Part shown: positions 46,749 to 56,582 of the stretch, in pieces
How the letters are laid out: each line of letters begins with the position of its first letter
How positions within the stretch are numbered: position 1 is the stretch's first letter
Assembly (NCBI GenBank): GCA_964498585.1
Contig: CAZCHH010000008.1
Span: 1 to 64,000, forward strand
Direction of reading: 5' to 3'
Source: JAAYJM01 sp964498585
GTDB lineage: Bacteria; Bacteroidota; Ignavibacteria; Kapaibacteriales; UBA2268
Length of the DNA: 64,000 nucleotides
Made by a program: the position numbers and the translations under genes
Notes under the pieces: generated by a model
Told to the model about the DNA's origin: nothing
The model's input: the letters and a program-made list of their open reading frames with translations, nothing else
Databases searched by the model: none

Positions 46749-46786
46749 AGTCATCGGACATCTAAGAAGTCCGATGACTTCTTTTT
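46749..46786 (+). terminator. rho-independent terminator of the TCATCGGAC family
   Basis: An 11-bp perfect stem AGTCATCGGAC/GTCCGATGACT with a 9-base loop and TCTTTTT after it. It ends the PKD-like gene transcript, and its core resembles the hairpins at 42097 and 57193. Confidence 0.85.
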
Positions 46787-46846
46787 AAATCAGAATTACA
46801 GATAAAATTAAATTGTTAGAATTAATAAAAATCAAAAGGGATTTAT

Positions 46847-47410
46847 TTGACAGACTTTTGGGTAATTTTACTTATAGCACTGGCTTTGGCTATAGACGCA
46901 TTTGCAGTGGCATTGACAGCAGGAGCTTATTTCAAAAAAACTACTTTCAGGCAAAAATTTCGGTTATCTTTTCATTTCGGCTTATTCCAATTTCTAATGC
47001 CAATAATAGGTTGGTTTGCTGGAAGCAGTTTAGTGGTATATATTTCAAGTTTTGACCATTGGATAGCTATGCTTATTCTATCTGTAATTGGAATAAAAAT
47101 GATAAAAGATGGTTTAAGAAATGACGGACGAGAAAAATATAGAAATGATATTACTAGAGGACTTACTCTTATTAGTTTGTCTATTGCAACGAGTATTGAC
47201 GCATTAGCAGTTGGATTTAGTATTGGGATAGTAGAACAAGCTATTTTTTATCCAAGTATAATAATTGGTGTAGTTGCTGCATTGATGACTCTTATTGGTA
47301 TTCAGCTCGGTGAAAAATTATCTTTAAAATTTGGAAATAAAGTAGCTATTATTGGTGGTATAATTTTAATTTTGATAGGAATAAAAATAGTAATTGAACA
47401 TATTACTTGA
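46847..47410 (+). CDS. mntP: manganese efflux pump MntP
   Basis: A 187-aa inner-membrane protein with six hydrophobic segments. The two conserved halves of MntP are visible: ALALAIDAFAVALTAGAYF near the N-terminus and SIATSIDALAVGFSIGI in the second half, each with the conserved Asp. Known family members export Mn(II). The start is a TTG at 46847 preceded by AAAAGGG at a good distance; the first internal ATG would remove essential helices. I see no clear manganese riboswitch upstream. Confidence 0.9.
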   Translation: MTDFWVILLIALALAIDAFAVALTAGAYFKKTTFRQKFRLSFHFGLFQFLMPIIGWFAGSSLVVYISSFDHWIAMLILSVIGIKMIKDGLRNDGREKYRNDITRGLTLISLSIATSIDALAVGFSIGIVEQAIFYPSIIIGVVAALMTLIGIQLGEKLSLKFGNKVAIIGGIILILIGIKIVIEHIT

Positions 47411-47585
47411 TTAATAATATTAAAAACTTATTCTTATGTAAACAAAAAGACTTCATTCTGTGATAAAAAAAGTAGTTTATTAAAAAATTTTCTAATTTTG
47501 TATAATATTCCTTTTAATTCATAAATAATTTGTTTAAATTATATATCGTTGTTTTTTACATTTATTTAAAAAAGTCAAATATATT

Positions 47586-50500
47586 ATGATAAAAAAGACA
47601 ATTGATTTAGTAGAAAAAGCAATGGATTCTGCTCAATTAGCTTTTTGGCAAATTGAATTTCCCAGCGGCAGAGTCGTGTTTTCCAAAAGAAAACCAAAAA
47701 TGCTTGGTGTTAAGGTGAAGAATGAAAAGACGTTTCAGGAACTAAAGGAATTAGTTCATTCTGAAGATGTTGATATAGTTAATCAGGATTTAAAAGAGCA
47801 TTTAACTGGTAAAAAAGATAATCTTATTTCTGAATTTCGCGTAAAAAGCTTAAGGAAGGACAAATTTATATGGCTTAGAGTAATAGGGAAAATAATAGAA
47901 AAATCAGAAGAAAAAACTACGTTAATGGGCATTGCTTTTAATATTACAGAAGAAAAAAATATTGTTTTTGAATTAGAAGAAATTGATAAGAAATACAACT
48001 ATTTGTTCAATAGTTTAACAGATGCAGTGATTATTTATGATGAAGAAGGAAAAATTCTTGAAGTAAACCAGGCATTAATTGATAGATATGGATATTCCTT
48101 AAATGAATTTTTGGAATTAAATATAAAAAGCTTAATTAAATTGGAAAATATAAAAAATTTCTTTCTTAAGGATAAGAATAGTGGAAATAAAATACATACA
48201 TTTGAATCTGAATTATACACAAAGAATGATTTCCATGTTCCAGTAGAAATAATTTGTAAATTAATAGATTACAAAAATAATAATGCAATTCTTTGCATTG
48301 CAAGAGATATAACCGATATTAAAAAACAGTATAAATTATTAAGTGAAAATGAACAAAAATATAGAGCTATACTTAAACAAAGCTTGGATTGTATTTTTTT
48401 GGTTGATATTACAACAAAAAGAATTATCGAAACGAATGCCTCATTGATTAATACTTTAGGATATACTGAATTAGAGCTTTGCAAGATGACAGTATATGAT
48501 TTTATTGCTCATTCAAAAGACTCAATCGATAAAAAAATACAAACAATAATTGAAAAAGGTTCTGTTCATTTAAAAGAAAGACATTACAGAACTAAAGAAG
48601 GAAAAAATATTATAGTTGAAGAATTCAGTTCTTTAATTAAATATTATGGTAAAGAAGTATTTTGCTTTACAAGCAAAGACATTACCGCAAGAAAGTTAAA
48701 CGAAGAAAAATTGCACAATCAATATATTTTTTTAAATACATTAAGCACAATTACTGGTTTAGATAATATTTTAAAATATTGTTTAATCTCAATCATCAAC
48801 AATTCCGGTATGGATTGCGGAAGAATATATTTGGTTGATAAAAAAACAGGAGATTTGAATTTATTTATGCACCACGGATTATCCCCGGAGTTTATAAATA
48901 GTGTAGTAAATCATAAATCAGATTCACTTTATTCAAAAATTGTAAAAGAAGGTAAAACAGTTCTAACACAATATCCGAAGATAACAGATAATACAATTGA
49001 ACTTCAAGAAGGTATTCTTGCAACTGCAATGGTTCCTTTTATATATCGAAACGAAGTTATTGGTTGTATCAATATTAGCTCTCATAAAAAGGAGGGTATA
49101 CAGGAAGAACTGAAACAATACATAGAATCTTTAGCTGCTACTTGCAGTAGTTTCATTGCTAAAGCTATTCTTGAAGAAGAATTGGCTAACGAAGTTTTAA
49201 GAAGAAAAATTTTAGTGGACCAGTCTAACGATGGAATTGTTATTCTTGATGAAAATGGAAGAGCTTTTGAAACTAATTTAAAATTTGCTCAGATGTTGGG
49301 ATATTCATTAGATGAAATGGAATCACTGCATGTTTGGAATTGGGATACTGTCAGGACGAAAGAAGAACTTTTAGATACTCTTAAAAAAGTAAGCAGAGAA
49401 GGTGAATTCTTTGAAACACAGCATAAACGAAAAGATAACAGTTATTATGATGTAGAAATTTGTACTAATGCTGCTATTATTGATGGGGAAAAATATATAT
49501 TTTGTCTTTGCAGAGATATTACAGAAAGGAAAAGAATTGACAAGGAACTAAAAGAAGCCGTTCAACAATTACAAAGTCAAAATATAATTTTAGATATTTC
49601 TCCTGCATCGATTATTATATATGATTTTTCAGGTAATATTCTTTATGTTAATAATCGTGCCACTCAAATACATAATCTTTCCAAAAAAGAACTATTGTCG
49701 AAAAATATAAAAGATATTTATACTTTAGAATTCCAAGCATTATTTGATAAAAGAATTTATGAACTAAAGGAAAAAGGGAAAATAAAATATACTATTTCTG
49801 AGCAAAATAGTTTAGGTAATCGTATTGAGCTTTTAGTAAATTCTGAACTCGTTAATTGGAAAGAAAAAACTGTAGTTATTAATCTTGAAACTGATGTTAC
49901 AGAATTTGTATTAACAAAAGAAACATTAGTTAAAACTGAAGAAAAATATCGCAACCTCGTTGAAAATATAGATGAAGCAATGTTTATTTTCAATGAAAAA
50001 GGAAACTTCATCTATATGTCTCCAAGTGTTTTTAAAATGACTGGTTTTACTTCTGAATATTATATTGGAAAACATATTTTTGATGTCCTTTACGAAGATG
50101 ACATAGAAAAAGCAAAACAATCATTACTTGACTTAGAAAATAATAAATTAAATTCTGTAGAATATCGAATCAAAACCAAAAATAAAGATTTATTATGGAT
50201 TACTACTCATACTAAACTCATCATTGACTCAAATGGTATAAAAACCTATCAGGGGATGGCACACAATATTAATGAAAAAAAGAAATATGAATTTGAATTA
50301 ATTAGCGCTAAAGAGAAAGCAGAACAAAGCGACAGATTAAAAACAGCATTTCTGCGTAATATTACTCACGAACTCCGTACTCCTTTAAATGGTATTATTG
50401 GCTTTTCTTCTTTATTACATGAAAATAATTTAGACGATGCAACAAAATTAGATTATATTAATCATATTAGAAATGCAGCAGACAGATTAACTACACTGAT

Positions 50501-51431
50501 TAATAATGTTATTGGAATTGCTATGATAGAAACTCAGCAGGTTAATGTCTATTATGCCTCTTTTGATTTAAAAGGATTAATTGGAGAATTACATTCTCTT
50601 TTTAGCAGCAGAGCAATTCAAAATAATATTAACTTCGAATATAATTTTGAAAGTGTAAAAGATACTATTATCTATTCTGATAGAAAAGTTATTTTTGAAG
50701 CTTTGGTTTGCATCCTTGATAATGCTTTCAAATTTACAGATGAAGGCAGTATTAATATTAATTGTTTTACTAAAAATGAAAATATCATAATTGAAATAAA
50801 AGATACTGGTATTGGAATTTCTGAAAATGACCAGCATCGTGTCTTTAATAAATTCGTACAGGTTGATAATACTCAAACTCGCGTCCATATTGGCGTAGGT
50901 ATTGGTCTTCCTATAGCAAAAGGGCTTGTTGAGCTAATTAATGGTTCGATTGAATTCGCTTCTGAATTAAATATTGGTTCTTCATTCAGAATTATTTTAC
51001 CACTAACAAAAGCTCTGTCATTTTCGAAACAAGCAAAACAAATTGTTTCTTCAAAAAATGTATCAGATAAACCAGAAATTCTTATTGTGGAAGATGACCA
51101 AACAAGTATGCTTTATTATAAATCTACTATTAAAAAAATCAATCTTAAAATTTATCTGGCATCAACCGGAAAAGATGCTATAAATATTTGTAAGATTAAT
51201 CCTAATATTAAGGTTGTTCTAATGGATTTGAACCTTCCAGATATTAGCGGATTTGAAACAATGCAAGAAATAAAAAAGATTAATAGTAAGATTTATTTTA
51301 TCGCTCAAACTGCTTATACTATTAATGATGAAGATTTTAGTAAAACAACAGAAGAATTTGATGGATATCTTTCCAAACCAATTTCAAAAAATGTATTAGT
51401 TAGTGAAATTCAAAGATTTTTATCGAAATAA
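47586..51431 (+). CDS. hybrid sensor histidine kinase with six PAS and one GAF domain
   Basis: A 1281-aa cytosolic signalling protein without membrane helices. In order: PAS1 (about 12-120), PAS2 (138-250), PAS3 (258-370), GAF (384-526), PAS4 (539-655), PAS5 (663-780), PAS6 (787-905), HisKA with phospho-acceptor H928 in FLRNITHELRTPLNG, an HATPase domain with LDNAFKF (N box) and DTGIGISENDQ, and a receiver domain (1163-1278) with ILIVEDDQ and phospho-acceptor D1214 in LMDLNLPD. It would sense intracellular or diffusible signals and relay phosphate internally. No partner output regulator is adjacent, so the output is unknown. The next gene, an Omp85-like protein, lies 217 bp away. Confidence 0.92.
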   Translation: MIKKTIDLVEKAMDSAQLAFWQIEFPSGRVVFSKRKPKMLGVKVKNEKTFQELKELVHSEDVDIVNQDLKEHLTGKKDNLISEFRVKSLRKDKFIWLRVIGKIIEKSEEKTTLMGIAFNITEEKNIVFELEEIDKKYNYLFNSLTDAVIIYDEEGKILEVNQALIDRYGYSLNEFLELNIKSLIKLENIKNFFLKDKNSGNKIHTFESELYTKNDFHVPVEIICKLIDYKNNNAILCIARDITDIKKQYKLLSENEQKYRAILKQSLDCIFLVDITTKRIIETNASLINTLGYTELELCKMTVYDFIAHSKDSIDKKIQTIIEKGSVHLKERHYRTKEGKNIIVEEFSSLIKYYGKEVFCFTSKDITARKLNEEKLHNQYIFLNTLSTITGLDNILKYCLISIINNSGMDCGRIYLVDKKTGDLNLFMHHGLSPEFINSVVNHKSDSLYSKIVKEGKTVLTQYPKITDNTIELQEGILATAMVPFIYRNEVIGCINISSHKKEGIQEELKQYIESLAATCSSFIAKAILEEELANEVLRRKILVDQSNDGIVILDENGRAFETNLKFAQMLGYSLDEMESLHVWNWDTVRTKEELLDTLKKVSREGEFFETQHKRKDNSYYDVEICTNAAIIDGEKYIFCLCRDITERKRIDKELKEAVQQLQSQNIILDISPASIIIYDFSGNILYVNNRATQIHNLSKKELLSKNIKDIYTLEFQALFDKRIYELKEKGKIKYTISEQNSLGNRIELLVNSELVNWKEKTVVINLETDVTEFVLTKETLVKTEEKYRNLVENIDEAMFIFNEKGNFIYMSPSVFKMTGFTSEYYIGKHIFDVLYEDDIEKAKQSLLDLENNKLNSVEYRIKTKNKDLLWITTHTKLIIDSNGIKTYQGMAHNINEKKKYEFELISAKEKAEQSDRLKTAFLRNITHELRTPLNGIIGFSSLLHENNLDDATKLDYINHIRNAADRLTTLINNVIGIAMIETQQVNVYYASFDLKGLIGELHSLFSSRAIQNNINFEYNFESVKDTIIYSDRKVIFEALVCILDNAFKFTDEGSININCFTKNENIIIEIKDTGIGISENDQHRVFNKFVQVDNTQTRVHIGVGIGLPIAKGLVELINGSIEFASELNIGSSFRIILPLTKALSFSKQAKQIVSSKNVSDKPEILIVEDDQTSMLYYKSTIKKINLKIYLASTGKDAINICKINPNIKVVLMDLNLPDISGFETMQEIKKINSKIYFIAQTAYTINDEDFSKTTEEFDGYLSKPISKNVLVSEIQRFLSK

Positions 51432-51501
51432 ATTATGTCATCTCAATTTAAAAAAACTTATATTTTATCTTGGATTAGCAAATGACATCTTTACTTTTAC
51501 C

Positions 51502-51582
51502 TGTCATTCTGAGTGCAGTGAGGAATCTCAAACTCTGTGTTAGCAATGAATTGTGAGATTCTTCGCTGCACTCAGAATGACA
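51502..51582. repeat. palindromic TGTCATTC dispersed element
   Basis: TGTCATTCTGAGTGCAGTGAGGAATCTCA and TGAGATTCTTCGCTGCACTCAGAATGACA are near-perfect inverted arms around a short loop. It is a short-form copy of the dispersed family seen at 8203 and 53291. Confidence 0.75.
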
Positions 51583-51648
51583 TTGCAATGTTATGTCATT
51601 AAGAATACAAGTTAAAATAAGACTTTAGCTTATATTAAAATTAAAACT

Positions 51649-53256
51649 ATGAAGATTTTTAAATTTATTTTTATATTACTTTTATCTATTTCTAATTATT
51701 CACATTCTGAAGAAAAAATTGGTAAAATATTTATAGACAGAAAAGAAGTATTTGAACCAAATCAAAGCGATTGGTTCTTTGCTGCACCATTAGCAAATTT
51801 TTTCCACATTCTAACAAAAGAATATATAATTAAAGATGAATTGCTATTCGAGGAAGGTGATGAATTAGACGAAGAGCTTCTTGAAGAAACAGAGCGAAAT
51901 CTACGTAATATGGACATTTTTACTAATGTAAGAATAGAGTATGATGAAAATGTAGAAGATATTTTTGATATTTATATAACTACACAGGATAAATGGTCAA
52001 CAAGACCTGCACTGCTTTATGGAAAAGGTGGTGAAACTTATCGCATTGGAGGCAGATTTGAAGAACTGAATTTTTTAGGAACTGCATCTCGTATAAACAT
52101 AGAAGCTCTTTACCGTAGTGAGAATGATATTGGTATGCAAGGGAATTTAGAGTTCTCTCAAAACAGATTATTTCGCTCTGATTACAAAATTGACTTTAAA
52201 TTAACTGCAAATAAATACAGAACAGACCAGTTCTTATCAGTTTCCCAACCATTTAGGGCTTTAGATTCAAAATTTAGTTATGGAGTTGAACTAACTAATT
52301 ACTACGGAAGCGACTTCTTATTTGAAGGAAATAATAAATATACACTAATGCCATTTAAGGAGAGACGCGGCAGCGCTTGGTTTTCAAGAGGTTGGAAAAG
52401 AAAAGACAGAGTTTTTTTTTCTGCTTTGGTTGAATTTGATGACGTTGAACGCAGTAAACCAGAATATAAAAGAGCTTTTGATAATTCCGGCAAAATCTTA
52501 TTCGGATTTTCTTCGATTTCTCAGGATTTCTCTAAAGAAATTATGCTTAATAATTATTTGGACGAAGATTTATCTATTGGTGGCTGGGGAACAGCAATTC
52601 TTGGGAAAGTATTTCCAATTGGTCATCGTGGAGAAGGACTCTACTATCTTGCAGCTCAAGGAGAAAAATCTGTTATGTATGGAAATAATTTATATTTATT
52701 CGGACAGCTTACCGGCGCAAGTGGTTTCGCTAATTCTAATGGTTATTATACATATCAGGAATTTATGGGGCTTTCTTTCCTGCGTATTACTCAAAATATT
52801 CTTTTAGCAGCGCGTGTTCGCCAGCAATCAGTCTGGAATTGGTCACTAATGAGGCAGTTGATTTTAGACAATGAAACCGGCTTAAGGGGTTATCCTGCTA
52901 ATTCCTTTATCGGTGATAACAGAATGTTTGCCAATGTTGAACTTCGGGCATTCCCAAACATTCCATTTTGGATTTTCAATTTCTCTGCTGTTCTGTTTTA
53001 CGATACCGGCTCTGCCTGGGAAATTCATACTGATTTGTCTAAAACCCAATGGCATAATTCAGTTGGTTTTGGTATTCGTATTCACGATAACAAATCAAGA
53101 GGAGCTACAAGTGTCTATAGAATAGATTTTGCTTTCAATCTTGACAAAGGGAAATTAGGTGAAATAATTTTATCTACTGACCAATTTTTCTCCGTTTTCC
53201 AGAATCATTCTTTTAAAAAACCACAGATTTTCGGGCTCGAATTTGATTATGAGTAA
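51649..53256 (+). CDS. Omp85-superfamily outer-membrane protein
   Basis: A 535-aa exported protein. After the signal peptide (MKIFKFIFILLLSISNYS) about 90 residues form a POTRA-like domain (LLFEEGDELDEELLEETERNLRNMDIFTNVRIEYDE). Beta-barrel strands fill the rest. The sequence ETGLRGYPANSFIGDNRMFANVELRAF near the C-terminus matches the Omp85 loop and strand pattern (xRGY...G...N.E.R). The family inserts or translocates proteins at the outer membrane; a single POTRA suggests a BamA relative or TamA/FhaC-like role rather than the housekeeping BamA. The TAA stop overlaps the left inverted repeat of a MITE-like element. Confidence 0.8.
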   Translation: MKIFKFIFILLLSISNYSHSEEKIGKIFIDRKEVFEPNQSDWFFAAPLANFFHILTKEYIIKDELLFEEGDELDEELLEETERNLRNMDIFTNVRIEYDENVEDIFDIYITTQDKWSTRPALLYGKGGETYRIGGRFEELNFLGTASRINIEALYRSENDIGMQGNLEFSQNRLFRSDYKIDFKLTANKYRTDQFLSVSQPFRALDSKFSYGVELTNYYGSDFLFEGNNKYTLMPFKERRGSAWFSRGWKRKDRVFFSALVEFDDVERSKPEYKRAFDNSGKILFGFSSISQDFSKEIMLNNYLDEDLSIGGWGTAILGKVFPIGHRGEGLYYLAAQGEKSVMYGNNLYLFGQLTGASGFANSNGYYTYQEFMGLSFLRITQNILLAARVRQQSVWNWSLMRQLILDNETGLRGYPANSFIGDNRMFANVELRAFPNIPFWIFNFSAVLFYDTGSAWEIHTDLSKTQWHNSVGFGIRIHDNKSRGATSVYRIDFAFNLDKGKLGEIILSTDQFFSVFQNHSFKKPQIFGLEFDYE

Positions 53257-53406
53257 TACCAAACCGCTAACTATAAGTGCAAAATCAAAATGTCATTCTG
53301 AAACGAAGTGAGGAATCTCAAGTATAGAGGAAACAATGACTTATGAGATTCCTCGCTATGCTCTGAATGACATAATATAATGCTATTATTGTAAGCGGTT
53401 TGGTAT
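53256..53406. mobile_element. MITE-like element with perfect 13-bp terminal inverted repeats
   Basis: ATACCAAACCGCT at 53256-53268 is exactly complementary to AGCGGTTTGGTAT at 53394-53406. Inside is a second inverted repeat, TGTCATTC...GAATGACA (53291-53372), with the body GAAACGAAGTGAGGAATCTCA. The 151-bp element encodes nothing. The stop codon of the preceding gene ends at the first base of the left repeat. A one-ended copy with the same start lies at 59661 and another at 20873. This is the structure of a non-autonomous miniature transposable element; no transposase is in the window. Confidence 0.7.
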
Positions 53407-53569
53407 CAGAATCCATAATAAGAAAGCAAGTGTGCTTGCTCACTTGTATCATTTGGGCAAGCCCAAATGCATCCTTGAGATATCAAATTAGATTTGCGAC
53501 TGAACAATAATAAGATAGATTCTGACATTCGTCAGAATGACATTTTGACATTTAAAATTGGAAATTTTA
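53407..53569. repeat. dispersed repeat module downstream of a T9SS gene
   Basis: GAAAGCAAGTGTGCTTGCTC to CCCAAATGCATC at 53422-53473 is an inverted copy of 59852-59901. A hairpin GATTCTGAC...GTCAGAATGAC with the tail ATTTTGACA lies at 53518-53550 and matches 59910-59940 in the same orientation. No ORF is present. Confidence 0.65.
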
Positions 53570-56464
53570 TTACTTAATTTTTGTAAATATTTTTTGCTTT
53601 TTCAGTCCTTGATTCTCAATTTCAAAAATATACACTCCAGATGCTAAATTGTCAATATTAATTGTAATGAATTTATCGGAAATATAAAATTCCTGAACTA
53701 AAATTTCAGTTCCGAAAAGATTATAGATTTTAAATAGCTTAGTTAAATAAGCGTTAGAATTTTCGAAGCTACAATTAAGGAAGGATTGAGCAGGGTTTGG
53801 ATAAAGTATAAAGTCGCTTTTTGCATCGCTTAATTCTTTAACAGAGCTATATTCAGAAACTGATAAATCGTCAATATACCAGCCATCTTCATGTCTGGTA
53901 ACATTGCTTTTTAATCGGAAGCGAATAAGTAAAGTGTCATCAGGATTTAAATCAATTAAATATCTTTCTAATTTCCAGTCATCTTGATTTAATACACTAT
54001 CTTCCCAGGGTAAAAAGTGTGTTTTGTCAAAAAATCCAAGTAATTCCCAAGCTGAATTATTCTTTGAAATTTCAATCAGGCAGGAATCTTTTTTTTCAAC
54101 TATAGCAGCATGATAAAAAGAAAAAGAAATTCTCTCTGAAATTTCAGCAATAATCGGGAAAAATTGAAGAACATAATTCATATTACCACTATAAAAACCA
54201 TCTGGACTTTCAGATAAGCTATGTGGACTGCTTTTAAAGAAATTGGAAGCTGTTCCCCATTCAGAAGTTTTAAGGAATTTTGGTAGTTCATCTCCGTTAA
54301 ATGCTTCAAAATACGGAATTTCTATCTTTCCTGTAAAAAGAAGAACTTCATTGCTTTTATTGCTTTCATTGCTGGGATTTGCATCATCAAGCAAAGAAAC
54401 GCTATACCTGTAATACCCTAATTCTGACGGATTGTCTAAAACTTCTACTACTCTACCGGTATCAGTTGGCAAAGCACTTATTGTATTTACTAATTGACCA
54501 TCTCGGTATATTGCTATTTTTGACAGATTTACAAGAGGAGTTACTCCATCTTCTCTTGTATTGGGTATTTTAACTTTTAATAAAACTTCATTGTTTTCAT
54601 TACCAGAATAATTTTCAATAATAGGCGTTGCAGGTTGAGGAGAGCCACCGGCAAAGGCAGATGCTTTCCTATCGCTACTTGTATCTTGTCCCGATACAAC
54701 AAATAACTTATAGTTATATTTATTATATGCTACCAGACCTTCATCTAAATAGTTTATTTCATCGGAGCTAATATCAATTAGAAAAATGTCATCTCTAAAA
54801 AGAGAATAATGGAAATCATCTTTTAAAAGAGTTTGGTTAAATGAACGGGTTTCTGGCGCAGTCCATGTAAGCTGAATTTTATCTGGTTCAGTTGGAATGG
54901 TTTTAGCAATAAAACTATCAACTGCTTCAGGAGCATTAACGCTAATGAAAGCAGCAAAAACATCACTGTCAAAAATGTCTTTTTCTGCATTACGCATATC
55001 TACCCAGGAGGGATAAATAATTCCATTCAAAAAAGCAAGTCCGTTATAGTCGCCAGCAAAAGAATTTGCTGTAAAAGGATTTAACCTTATATCACTTGAA
55101 ACATCAGAAGCCATTTTGTCAATCCATGTATTTCCACCATCGCTTGAATAGCTTACATAAGTTTCAATAGCAATGTTCTCAGGGTCATTTCTGCTATCAA
55201 GATACATAACTGCGATATCGCCGTTACTTGGATCAACAGCATGCCACTGCCAGAACTGGTCATTTTTGGTATCTGAATGAACTATTACTCTATCGCTCCA
55301 GGTTTGCCCATGGTCTGTAGAACGGGAAAAATATATATTAGGATAATTATCGGCAGCCCAGGTTAAATAGAGCCAGCCGCGTCTTTCAGAATTGCTTAAA
55401 TCACATTGAATAACAGGATATGCTTCAGAACGCACAGTCTTTTTTACAGAATGTCGCCAGCCCTGTCCTTCTAAATATCTTGTTTCGCCAAAAATATCAT
55501 AATAAAAAATCATTCGTGGTTCAGACCAGGTATCTCCACCATCATAAGAAACAACAAAACCTACAGCGTGCTCTATTCCGTTATTCCATACTACATATAC
55601 CTCGCCATTAGGACCAGTAGCAGCAAGGGGAAAGCTTTGTCCATAAGTAGTATCTTCTGAACTTCCGGTAAATCGCTCGCTTATAGCAATTGGTTCGGAC
55701 CAGGTTTCACCCTTGTCTGTTGATTTGGAAATAACTATTGTTGTTGAGGAATCGCGTGGGACCACTCTTTTCCATGGAATATAAATATGCTTGAAATATG
55801 GAGAATTAGGGGAATTATCGACAGTAATATAGTATTTATCTTCATAATTAGAATCCAAAGATTGCTTTCCCAAGTGAACAATAACAGGTATGTGAGCTTT
55901 CCAGGTTTTTCCTTCGTCAACTGATTTAGCAATAAAGACACCATTTTCACCGAAACTCAAACCGAGCGAATCATAAGCAGTGCCATGCCCACCATAAACA
56001 AGATAGCCGACACCATCAGCATCAAAAGCAACTGATGGGTCGTTTGTTGAACGCCAGTTCGGATAAGGCCTTCCTAAATTATGATTAACCCAGTTCCTCC
56101 CGCCATCTGCAGAAACATAAACCCAGGTAGCAGAATTATCGCGATAATCTACGGCAGAAGCGATTAAATTCATTCTGTTCAATGGATTTATCGATATTGA
56201 AGATTCATTTTGCATTTTGTATTGCTGATTTACTTCTTCATCAATAGTATTTACATTGAGAAAAATAGAATTTTTTGTGTTATTGCTTTGCGGAACAAGG
56301 TGCTTTAAAAATATCCTCTTTCTAGGAGAAGGATGCGAAATTTCCATTAATCTACGGAAAGTCTGGCTTGCCTGCACTTCTTCTTTTTTATCAGTATCCT
56401 GGCTAAAAAGCTCCATTGATAAAAATAGACTGGTTCCAATCAAAATGTAAATATATGCTTTCAT
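53570..56464 (-). CDS. T9SS-sorted BNR/sialidase-like repeat protein
   Basis: A 964-aa exported protein. After a signal peptide (MKAYIYILIGTSLFLSMELFSQ), residues about 90-510 contain six BNR/Asp-box motifs of the S.D.G.TW form (SADGGRNW, SVDEGKTW, STDKGETW, SYDGGDTW, STDHGQTW, SSDGGNTW), typical of a six-bladed sialidase-like propeller. An Fn3-like domain follows (IQLTWTAPETRSFN), then a jelly-roll-like domain, then the T9SS tail (ILYPNPAQSFLN to KIFTKIK). Asp boxes are structural; catalytic sialidase residues cannot be established, so enzymatic activity is not claimed. It is a single-gene unit flanked by dispersed repeats. Confidence 0.8.
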   Translation of the reverse strand: MKAYIYILIGTSLFLSMELFSQDTDKKEEVQASQTFRRLMEISHPSPRKRIFLKHLVPQSNNTKNSIFLNVNTIDEEVNQQYKMQNESSISINPLNRMNLIASAVDYRDNSATWVYVSADGGRNWVNHNLGRPYPNWRSTNDPSVAFDADGVGYLVYGGHGTAYDSLGLSFGENGVFIAKSVDEGKTWKAHIPVIVHLGKQSLDSNYEDKYYITVDNSPNSPYFKHIYIPWKRVVPRDSSTTIVISKSTDKGETWSEPIAISERFTGSSEDTTYGQSFPLAATGPNGEVYVVWNNGIEHAVGFVVSYDGGDTWSEPRMIFYYDIFGETRYLEGQGWRHSVKKTVRSEAYPVIQCDLSNSERRGWLYLTWAADNYPNIYFSRSTDHGQTWSDRVIVHSDTKNDQFWQWHAVDPSNGDIAVMYLDSRNDPENIAIETYVSYSSDGGNTWIDKMASDVSSDIRLNPFTANSFAGDYNGLAFLNGIIYPSWVDMRNAEKDIFDSDVFAAFISVNAPEAVDSFIAKTIPTEPDKIQLTWTAPETRSFNQTLLKDDFHYSLFRDDIFLIDISSDEINYLDEGLVAYNKYNYKLFVVSGQDTSSDRKASAFAGGSPQPATPIIENYSGNENNEVLLKVKIPNTREDGVTPLVNLSKIAIYRDGQLVNTISALPTDTGRVVEVLDNPSELGYYRYSVSLLDDANPSNESNKSNEVLLFTGKIEIPYFEAFNGDELPKFLKTSEWGTASNFFKSSPHSLSESPDGFYSGNMNYVLQFFPIIAEISERISFSFYHAAIVEKKDSCLIEISKNNSAWELLGFFDKTHFLPWEDSVLNQDDWKLERYLIDLNPDDTLLIRFRLKSNVTRHEDGWYIDDLSVSEYSSVKELSDAKSDFILYPNPAQSFLNCSFENSNAYLTKLFKIYNLFGTEILVQEFYISDKFITINIDNLASGVYIFEIENQGLKKQKIFTKIK

Positions 56465-56582
56465 TTTATATCTATGTTTTGTTTATATTTTAAATTTCAT
56501 CTATAATTTAAAAATTTTTCATTAAAATAGCTAAAAATTCTTATATTTGAAAAAAGTTTTTTTTATTTTTATGGAGTTTGAT

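Noticed and set aside
46558..46846. Manganese riboswitch upstream of mntP
   Set aside because: The only strong structure is a terminator for the preceding gene; I could not recognise the conserved riboswitch core.
53570..56464. Functional sialidase
   Set aside because: Asp boxes show only the propeller fold; the catalytic arginine triad cannot be established from sequence reading.
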